This document shows, piece by piece, positions 1 to 4,814 of a stretch of 5,827 bases of DNA (positions within the stretch are counted from its first letter, which is position 1; each line of letters opens with the position of its first letter). The stretch comes from Candidatus Zhuqueibacterota bacterium RBG_16_48_16 (GTDB taxonomy: Bacteria; Zhuqueibacterota; Zhuqueibacteria; Residuimicrobiales; Sediminimicrobiaceae), in NCBI GenBank assembly GCA_001771235.1, contig METF01000185.1, forward strand, positions 3,820-9,646, read 5' to 3'. Below the pieces are notes generated by a model. It saw nothing but the letters and a program-made list of their open reading frames with translations, did no database searches and was not told the origin of the DNA. Position numbers and translations under genes: made by a program.

Positions 1-2453
1 ATCAAATCCGGTTTAATAGCCAGGAGAAAATGAGCCAGCTCGACAAGATTTCGATAGCCGATGATCTCATCAAAAAACCGGGTATAAAATCCGCCCACAT
101 TCCCGGCCATACTCTGGGCACAAAGCAGCCGCACCGAATACCCGCCCGTTCGCCGCAAGGCATCAGACATCTTGGCCAGCTCGACTCTTGGCGCACCGGC
201 CACGATCAACAATTCTCTTTTTTGCGGGTCTTTTCCGAACGAGGTTTGCGCCTTCCATCGCTCAATCGATGTTGAGATTTGCGCGGTTTTTGCTGATTCG
301 GCTTTCAATTCATAGACAAGGGAAGTCAAATGCCGGAACTTGCCCAATGATTTGTTACGCAAGGCCGCTTCAATTTTTTGCTGCATCAAATCCAGACGGG
401 GAATTTTTATATTTTTGCCAGCATCGCCGTTGCGTGGATTCGACGCAATAGCGTTTTCAGAATATTCTACCTCTGCGTTATCCAATTTTCCATTCTTCTG
501 CTTTTCAAAAACGCCATATTGTGTGGATTTCATAAAGGATGTTTGAATAGAATCCGGTTTATCTGATTGAAAGTTATCCGCAAAAATCTGTCGCATCCGC
601 TCCCGAAATGTGTGGCGATTCTGTGCCTCGACGTATCCCTGATGGGCAATCCCTTCCCGCTCTTCGTCATGTTCCAGATAATAAGCAATCAACTTTTCCA
701 CATTTTTTTCATTAAAATAGACCAGGTGTTTCCTGTCTTCAAAAAGACGGGAATCTTGAGGAATCTCGTTGGTCAGGAGAAAAGAGCCGCATCCCAGCGT
801 CTCGAACACTCGTTGCTGGATGCCGGTGGGACCGATGCCCAGGTTGATTACGATCTTACATTCATTGAGAATGCGGACCATGTCTTCCATAAAAGCGCGG
901 GCGACAAGTAAATTAAACCTCTGAGACAGCTTTTCGAAAAAAGGTTTTCGATTGGGATGGATGTTGCCTACAAATCCGACATCATGCTTTTTTTCCGCAT
1001 ATATTTTTCGATGGAGCGCCGGGCTCATGGCCAACGGCAGCCAGCGGACATCCTGCATCCTCAATTGGCGATAGGCTTCAATGGCCGATCGATCAAAAGT
1101 ATAGACCGCGTCAAAAGCGTGGCCGTTATACTTCAAATCTCGCGGCGCATGTTCGGTGGAAAAAATGTCATCCTGGTACCAGAGCAGGGTCTTGCCGGGG
1201 TATTGCCGGATAAGCTCCGGGGCGATACCCGATCCTTTGCAAACCAGCATGAGGTGCGCCGGCCGCAAAAACTTTTCAGCAAATCCTTCCTTTTCCAGGC
1301 GGTAATCCGTCTCGATGACCTCGACGCCTTCCAGTTCCAGGGCACGCCGGATTTCGTTTTCCATGCCCCAGGGGTAATTGGCTTTGCCTGCCCCAACCAA
1401 ATGAAAGCGCAGGGCTTCTTTCACTTCGCCCCGGACAATCATTTTACGATTGTCTTCCGTCACGATACGACATTCGCAATAGTCTTTCCCGATCAGCCCC
1501 TGCGCGCCGGATCGATCAACGCCCACCTGAACAGGGCGTTGGCGGTCGTTCATTACCATTGCATAAACCTGGTCCGGCCGCATGAGCTTCATGCACCGCC
1601 AATCATGGCAGGCCGCCCATCGTTCCGTGTACTGGCAAGGACCGCAAGGTAAATTTGCATGTATGGTCTTTACATTATTTCCCAACGGACGATTCTTGGA
1701 AATGAGCGTCGGCCCGAACAGCACATAGGTCGGAATCCCCATGGCTGCGGCCAGGTGAGCAGGGCCGCTGTCGTTTCCGATAAAAAAGTCACACTTTTTT
1801 AGCACGTCAGCCGTTTCCTGCACAGAGAGTCTTCCCAGGCAATTTGTGATTTCAGAAGGCCAGTTTTCCTGAAGGAATCGTTCTGCTTCTCTTTCCCCGC
1901 CAACAAGCAGGACATGGCAGCCATTGCCGATCAGTTGCTCTGCCAGCGCTACATAATGCGGCCAGCGTTTTCTCTCCCACGCACCGTTATTAAGCGTGGT
2001 ATCCGATAACGCCACGATCTTTTTGTTTTTGGGCAACTCAATTGCGGCAGGCGAAACCTGGCAATGAGGTGCCGGCCTGCTTTCCTTAAAACCAAAATGC
2101 CGGGCGATTTGAAAGTCGCTATCGGTTTCATGCTGGCCGGGATCCAGCTTTAACTTGATCCATTTTGAGCAGTGTTGCGGCATCCATCGCTGGTTTTTTA
2201 GCGAAAACTGCCGTGACCAAATAGTTGAAAATCCCACGTCGTAAACATCATCGTCCGGCGATTGCAGAATTTTATCGACAACCTCCCACCCTTTGATAAC
2301 CTGGACGGAAGGCTCGCGGCCAAAAACCGTTACGTGGCAATCCGGACAGGCCATCTTTAACGCCTTCAAAGCCGGGGTCAGCATGACCATATTGCCAATG
2401 CCTTCCTCCATGACGATCAAAATTTTTTGCGCCTTTCTATTTTCCTTCTTCAT
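1..2453 (-). CDS. Multidomain glycosyltransferase: GT9 (heptosyltransferase-like) + CgeB-like + start of a third GT domain; partial at the C-terminus
   Basis: The frame reads from ATG at 2453 with no stop to base 1, giving 817 complete codons; the C-terminus lies outside the window. An in-frame TGA four codons upstream makes this the first possible ATG; the ribosome site (GAG) is weak. Residues 10-305 are a GT9 domain: GIGNMVMLTPAL near the N-terminus, KRWP at 162-165, the hallmark GNDSGPAHLAAAMGIP at 226-241 and a cysteine cluster (C270, C273, C282, C287). Residues 345-625 resemble CgeB / Glyco_trans_1_2: LLWYQDD at 423-429, DVGFVGN at 491-497, VFETLGCGSFLLTNE at 549-563. A poorly conserved linker follows (627-745). 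From 746 a new Rossmann-type beginning (ELLIVAGAP) suggests a third, GT4-like domain. It probably transfers sugars in the cytoplasm onto LPS, EPS or protein; substrates cannot be inferred. It follows the GT2 gene by 96 bases and is probably co-transcribed. The GT9 and CgeB assignments are firm; the third domain is tentative. Confidence 0.9.
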   Translation of the reverse strand, partial: MKKENRKAQKILIVMEEGIGNMVMLTPALKALKMACPDCHVTVFGREPSVQVIKGWEVVDKILQSPDDDVYDVGFSTIWSRQFSLKNQRWMPQHCSKWIKLKLDPGQHETDSDFQIARHFGFKESRPAPHCQVSPAAIELPKNKKIVALSDTTLNNGAWERKRWPHYVALAEQLIGNGCHVLLVGGEREAERFLQENWPSEITNCLGRLSVQETADVLKKCDFFIGNDSGPAHLAAAMGIPTYVLFGPTLISKNRPLGNNVKTIHANLPCGPCQYTERWAACHDWRCMKLMRPDQVYAMVMNDRQRPVQVGVDRSGAQGLIGKDYCECRIVTEDNRKMIVRGEVKEALRFHLVGAGKANYPWGMENEIRRALELEGVEVIETDYRLEKEGFAEKFLRPAHLMLVCKGSGIAPELIRQYPGKTLLWYQDDIFSTEHAPRDLKYNGHAFDAVYTFDRSAIEAYRQLRMQDVRWLPLAMSPALHRKIYAEKKHDVGFVGNIHPNRKPFFEKLSQRFNLLVARAFMEDMVRILNECKIVINLGIGPTGIQQRVFETLGCGSFLLTNEIPQDSRLFEDRKHLVYFNEKNVEKLIAYYLEHDEEREGIAHQGYVEAQNRHTFRERMRQIFADNFQSDKPDSIQTSFMKSTQYGVFEKQKNGKLDNAEVEYSENAIASNPRNGDAGKNIKIPRLDLMQQKIEAALRNKSLGKFRHLTSLVYELKAESAKTAQISTSIERWKAQTSFGKDPQKRELLIVAGAPRVELAKMSDALRRTGGYSVRLLCAQSMAGNVGGFYTRFFDEIIGYRNLVELAHFLLAIKPDL

Positions 2454-2503
2454 TTCAGACTCTCAATTTTTGAAATGGCGTCAAAAGTTGTGTTCCTGAA
2501 AAC

Positions 2504-2533
2504 AGCAGCCTCGCAATTCTAATACAAGCTGCT
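2504..2533 (-). other. Stem-loop between the two glycosyltransferase genes
   Basis: On the minus strand AGCAGC and GCTGCT can pair (6 bp, about 8 with a wobble) around a loop of 14-18 bases, followed by GTTTTC. It lies in the 96-base gap after the GT2 stop. There is no real U-tract, so it is at best a weak attenuator or an RNA-processing element. Low confidence. Confidence 0.25.
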
Positions 2534-2549
2534 CATCCTTCTGGGTATC

Positions 2550-3755
2550 TCACGTCGCTATTTCGCAGGCTGACATCATCTCCATTCTGGCGAATGTCTT
2601 TTTAATGCTATCATCCGCAATACCCGATTCCATGGCTTTTTTCAAAACTTTAAAAGCAAGTTTTATCAAACCCTTTTGCAGATACAATCCGGCAAGGTTT
2701 TTGAAATAGATCGGCTCTTGCCCATCAATTTCTAAGGCCCTTTCAAAAGCCTTTATTGCGGCATCCGGATTCCCCAATTCTCTATAGCTATTGCCGATAT
2801 TATTCCACGCCTTGCCTTGATATCCATACGTATCGATAAGCAAGCCTTCCAGACCTGGAGTTTCCTCGCCGGATCCCCTCATTTCGAGATATTTGTTAAA
2901 ATATTCAATCGCCTGCCGATGCTTTTTCATCTTTACCATAACGCCGCCTAAAATGAACAGGAAATCCAGGTGACATGGATTTCCCGCCAGACCTTCGAGG
3001 CTGGCTTGTTTGGCTTTTTTCAGGTCGCCGGTAATAAAACGAGCATAGGCCAGATCATTCAGGATCATCTGCTTGTCGAAAAGATTGATGTTATCGCTAA
3101 CAAGCGCTTTTTCCGCCTCGGCTATGACCTTTTGATAATCTCTCTGCAGCCGGTAATTTCGCACCAGGTTTGCCCTGGCATAGGTGTTTTGCGGCTCGGC
3201 TTTAACTTGTTTAAGCAGCAGGGCTTCGGATCTTTTATATTTCCGCGTCATCTCCTCCGGGCTCAGGTTGTAACCGTGATGATAAATGCGAATAGGCGCT
3301 ACAGACGCAACGCCATCGAGCACAGGGTTATTATGAACTATACCCCGGTAATGAACTTTGCCTTTGCGAAACAGCCTGATGTTTCGATGATGGCACGTCC
3401 CGTTCGGCGTAAAATTGATATTTGAAAACAGATACGCATCGACATCGGTTTTTCGTATGCAGCGAGTAACAATGGGAATATCCTCTTGCGCCAATTCTTC
3501 GTCTGCGTCAAGGATGAAAATCCAATCTCCTGTCGCGTACTTGAGCGACAAATTTCTAGCTTTGCTGAAATCGCCCTCCCAGGGGTGTTGGTATACCCTG
3601 GCGCCGTACTCCTGTGCGATTTTCATCGTATTATCAGTCGAGCCTGTATCAACGACGATCATTTCATTCACGACACGCCGAACGCTCTTCAGGCATTGCC
3701 CCAGGAATCGCTCCTCGTTTTTGACGATCATGCATAAGGATATGAATGGATTCAT
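2550..3755 (-). CDS. Family 2 glycosyltransferase with C-terminal TPR repeats
   Basis: This 401-residue protein (from ATG at 3755) starts directly with a GT-A glycosyltransferase domain of the WaaE/SunS-like kind: SLCMIVKNEE at 6-15, VVDTGSTDNT at 34-43 for nucleotide-sugar binding, WEGDFSKARN at 59-68, and ILDADEEL at 81-88, where DAD is the metal-binding DXD. RLFRKGKVHYRGIVHNNP closes the catalytic domain; many relatives have HE where this has HN. Residues about 180-390 are helical TPR repeats, clearest at 263-294, 314-348 and 349-378 (NNIGNSYRELGNPDAAIKAF). TPRs in such enzymes usually hold a protein or polymer acceptor, so protein or glycan glycosylation is likely; the sugar is unknown. 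An earlier in-frame ATG at 3788 would add 11 residues, but 3755 is preferred: GGA stands 5 bases ahead, the domain begins right after it, and it overlaps the stop of an upstream small ORF as ATGA. The large glycosyltransferase gene follows 96 bases downstream. Confidence 0.93.
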   Translation of the reverse strand: MNPFISLCMIVKNEERFLGQCLKSVRRVVNEMIVVDTGSTDNTMKIAQEYGARVYQHPWEGDFSKARNLSLKYATGDWIFILDADEELAQEDIPIVTRCIRKTDVDAYLFSNINFTPNGTCHHRNIRLFRKGKVHYRGIVHNNPVLDGVASVAPIRIYHHGYNLSPEEMTRKYKRSEALLLKQVKAEPQNTYARANLVRNYRLQRDYQKVIAEAEKALVSDNINLFDKQMILNDLAYARFITGDLKKAKQASLEGLAGNPCHLDFLFILGGVMVKMKKHRQAIEYFNKYLEMRGSGEETPGLEGLLIDTYGYQGKAWNNIGNSYRELGNPDAAIKAFERALEIDGQEPIYFKNLAGLYLQKGLIKLAFKVLKKAMESGIADDSIKKTFARMEMMSACEIAT

Positions 3756-3841
3756 CTGATTCCAATGTTGGTGAATTTTCTGCGCCATTTGCCTAAAAAA
3801 TTTATAAAGCGTTCAAGAGATGATAGATTGACGGAATTCAT
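3752..3841 (-). CDS. Small 29-residue ORF, possible leader peptide coupled to the GT2 gene
   Basis: ATG at 3841 is preceded by a good ribosome site (CCCGGAGAGCGC-ATG, GGAG 5 bases away) and reads 29 codons to a TGA that overlaps the GT2 ATG at 3755 as ATGA, the typical geometry of translational coupling. The peptide begins MNSVNLSSLERFINFLGKWR and ends in a basic, partly amphipathic stretch (KWRRKF). I recognise no family. An in-frame ATG six codons upstream (3859) has no ribosome site. It could be a real micro-protein, a leader whose translation controls the glycosyltransferase, or chance. It overlaps the alternative GT2 start at 3788 in another frame, so both cannot be used efficiently. Expression is unproven. 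Confidence 0.4.
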   Translation of the reverse strand: MNSVNLSSLERFINFLGKWRRKFTNIGIR

Positions 3842-3873
3842 GCGCTCTCCGGGTTGCATTTCGCAGTGAGTTA

Positions 3874-3889
3874 AGCAAGGGCTATGCCA
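3874..3889 (-). promoter_or_regulatory. Candidate sigma-54 (RpoN) promoter for the glycosyltransferase genes
   Basis: The minus strand reads TGGCATAGCCCTTGCT. It matches the -24/-12 consensus TGGCACG-N4-TTGCW with exact spacing and differs only at the C and G after TGGCA. The GC of the -12 element places transcription start near 3863, leaving a 22-base leader that contains the GGAGAG ribosome site and then the ATG at 3841. Location and orientation fit. Sigma-54 promoters need an activator bound upstream; the imperfect palindrome CACGAATTACGTG (3986-3998) is a weak candidate site. Confidence 0.55.
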
Positions 3890-4075
3890 TTAAACCGAAA
3901 ACGACGCCATCATCACTCTTGTCCGTTTTTCGATTAAATGGCTAGGATTGATTTTTAATATTGTTCAAGCTGTTGTTTTTACAGGCACGAATTACGTGTT
4001 ATTTTATACCAGGAATGAAAAGCACTGAATGGTAAAAAGCGGGGCTGTTTAATGGAAAATCATGAGGAGGGAAAA

Positions 4076-4129
4076 GTGGTAATTTTTCTTGGTTGTGGGG
4101 AAAATTTTCCCTGGTTGGGGAATTATTGA
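4076..4129 (+). CDS. Doubtful 17-codon mini-ORF with a strong ribosome binding site
   Basis: A near-perfect Shine-Dalgarno, AGGAGGG (4065-4071), stands 4-5 bases before GTG at 4076, which opens 17 codons ending in TGA at 4127-4129. The peptide (VVIFLGCGENFPWLGNY, first residue Met if used) is hydrophobic and matches nothing I know. The ORF contains the palindrome GGGAAAATTTTCCC and a repeated GGTTG/GGGGAA pattern, so the sequence may be structural rather than coding. No promoter is clear ahead of it. It may be chance or the remnant of a lost gene. Confidence 0.15.
   Translation: MVIFLGCGENFPWLGNY
4098..4111. repeat. 14-bp perfect palindrome GGGAAAATTTTCCC
   Basis: GGGAAAATTTTCCC is a perfect palindrome with no loop, so it is better suited to binding a dimeric protein than to forming an RNA hairpin. 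It lies between the divergent transcription units, about 70 bases upstream of the candidate rightward promoter and about 210 bases upstream of the sigma-54-type promoter. It could be an operator or activator site for either direction; no regulator can be named. Confidence 0.35.
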
Positions 4130-4166
4130 AAAGCATCTGACAACTTTTTCCACTCGTAAATATTTC

Positions 4167-4195
4167 TTGACTTTTTCCCTAATTTTTTGAATTAT
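4167..4195 (+). promoter_or_regulatory. Candidate sigma-70 promoter for the DUF4160/DUF2442 pair
   Basis: TTGACT (4167-4172, 5 of 6 to the -35 consensus) is followed after 17 bases by AATTAT (4190-4195, 4 of 6 to TATAAT). Transcription would start near 4202, just ahead of the two hairpins, leaving a leader of roughly 115 bases before the TTG at 4317. The surrounding DNA is AT-rich, which raises the chance of a false match. Confidence 0.4.
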
Positions 4196-4198
4196 TTA

Positions 4199-4206
4199 CT
4201 GTTAAC
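4199..4206. repeat. CTGTTAAC, left copy of an 8-bp direct repeat bracketing the DUF4160/DUF2442 module
   Basis: CTGTTAAC occurs here (within the 10-bp palindrome CTGTTAACAG, 4199-4208) and again at 4800-4807, 601 bases further on. The two copies enclose the hairpins and both plus-strand genes. Eight bases is short enough to be chance, and no transposase or terminal inverted repeats are seen. Confidence 0.25.
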
Positions 4207-4210
4207 AGCG

Positions 4211-4256
4211 CCGACGATAACATCGTCGGTTTGACGCCCCTGGTCAGCGGGGGCGT
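4211..4256 (+). other. Two tandem GC-rich hairpins in the leader of the DUF4160/DUF2442 pair
   Basis: The first hairpin is CCGACGAT-AAC-ATCGTCGG (4211-4229): a perfect 8-bp stem with a 3-base loop. Four bases later comes the second, ACGCCCC (4234-4240) paired with GGGGCGT (4250-4256), a 7-bp stem with a 9-base loop. TTTCCATTT follows, too poor a U-tract for a confident terminator. They lie between the candidate promoter and the genes, so attenuation, RNA stability or a small RNA are possible. I recognise no riboswitch or named RNA family. Confidence 0.5.
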
Positions 4257-4316
4257 TTCCATTTGACTAAAAAGTATGGAAATAAAAGCTCTTAAACGCC
4301 AACAGTTATTAAAAAT

Positions 4317-4544
4317 TTGAATGGATACCGCTTTTTCTTTTTTAGTCTTGATCGAAATGAACCTATACATATACATGTTGAAAAAGATTATAAGCATGCT
4401 AAATCTTGGTTGAATCCTATAATAGTACTAGCCAAATCAAGAAGATTCAAAGATCATGAACTTACAGAAATAAGAAAACTGATAGAAAATAATATTAAGA
4501 TAATAAGGAGAAAATGGTATGAGCACTTTGGCCGTGAAAATTGA
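4317..4544 (+). CDS. DUF4160 family protein (start uncertain)
   Basis: From TTG at 4317 this is 75 residues. It has the DUF4160 features: NGYRFFFFS at the N-terminus, NEPIHIHVEK (residues 14-23) with the conserved P-x-H-x-HV pattern, an AKSWLNP motif, and a C-terminal helix ending in WYEHFG. The family is small, of unknown biochemistry, and usually sits next to a DUF2442 gene in a toxin-antitoxin-like layout. Relatives typically begin MPT(V/I)xxxNGYRFFF. Here the frame upstream reads TPTVIKN before the TTG, so the family's initiator position is ACG (4296-4298). Neither ACG nor TTG has a ribosome site at proper spacing. The TTG overlaps the TGA of a 14-codon ORF (4276-4320) as TTGA, so coupled initiation is possible; so are a lost start codon and a sequencing error. 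GC is about 28% over 4321-4500, far below the neighbours. It overlaps the next gene by 26 bases. Confidence 0.75.
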   Translation: MNGYRFFFFSLDRNEPIHIHVEKDYKHAKSWLNPIIVLAKSRRFKDHELTEIRKLIENNIKIIRRKWYEHFGREN

Positions 4545-4761
4545 ATCACTAGCGAATGATGTATTTTTTACAGACAATTCTATTCATGTTGTTCTGGTCG
4601 ATGGCCGCGAAATATCGGCGCCTTTAGAATGGTTTCCGAGGTTAAGAGATGCAAATGATAAGCAAAGAAGAAATTGGCGTCTTATAGGAGAAGGCGTCGG
4701 TATTCATTGGGAAGATATTGACGAAGATATAGAAACTGAAAGTCTGCTGGTTGGAAAGTGA
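4519..4761 (+). CDS. DUF2442 family protein
   Basis: This 80-residue protein fits DUF2442 over its whole length: a strand pair around VVLVDGREISAPLEWFPRL (24-42), then QRRNW (49-53), GEGVGIHW (57-64) and the acidic DIDEDI (66-71) near the C-terminus, ending ESLLVGK. The start is well supported: AGGAG lies 8 bases before ATG at 4519, inside the end of the DUF4160 gene, and the 26-base overlap implies co-translation. Family function is unproven; the pairing with DUF4160 suggests that one partner restrains or binds the other, DUF2442 often being compared with antitoxins. It has no signal peptide or membrane segment and should be cytoplasmic. It is intact and less AT-rich than the gene before it. 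Confidence 0.88.
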   Translation: MSTLAVKIESLANDVFFTDNSIHVVLVDGREISAPLEWFPRLRDANDKQRRNWRLIGEGVGIHWEDIDEDIETESLLVGK

Positions 4762-4799
4762 GTTGATATTCAATTGCAGCAGATTTGTTTCGCTATGCT

Positions 4800-4807
4800 C
4801 TGTTAAC
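4800..4807. repeat. CTGTTAAC, right copy of the 8-bp direct repeat
   Basis: This is the second CTGTTAAC, matching 4199-4206, in the 53-base gap between the converging DUF2442 and aminotransferase stops. No convincing terminator is visible in this gap. Together with the left copy it could mark the edges of an inserted module, but chance is not excluded. Confidence 0.25.
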
Positions 4808-4814
4808 TGTTGAA

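Larger units (their letters stand above)
3890..4166. other. Gene-poor intergenic region
   Basis: No convincing gene, RNA or mobile element is visible here. It holds an imperfect palindrome CACGAATTACGTG (3986-3998), an AT-rich stretch reading TATAAAAT on the minus strand (about 4002-4009) without a well-spaced -35, and the mini-ORF and palindrome listed separately. It separates the leftward glycosyltransferase genes from the rightward DUF4160/DUF2442 pair and probably contains regulatory sites for the leftward genes. Confidence 0.5.

Noticed and set aside
957..1652. Long plus-strand open frame of 231 codons
   Set aside because: It lies antisense to the GT9/CgeB coding frame, whose motifs are clear; its own translation shows no family pattern.
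2970..3759. Plus-strand open frames opposite the GT2/TPR gene
   Set aside because: They are shadows of the minus-strand gene, which has complete catalytic and TPR motifs.
3756..3788. GT2 start at ATG 3788, adding 11 residues
   Set aside because: The ribosome site is weaker, the added residues are not part of the domain, and the stretch overlaps the coupled small ORF; not fully excluded.
4199..4260. Integron attC site or gene-cassette boundary
   Set aside because: GTTAAC does not fit the required GTTRRRY core, and no matching RYYYAAC simple site is found at the other end.
4762..4814. Bidirectional terminator between the converging DUF2442 and aminotransferase genes
   Set aside because: Only a 6-bp pairing (ATTCAA/TTGAAT) with a loop of about 36 bases is visible; no compact GC-rich stem with a U-tract.
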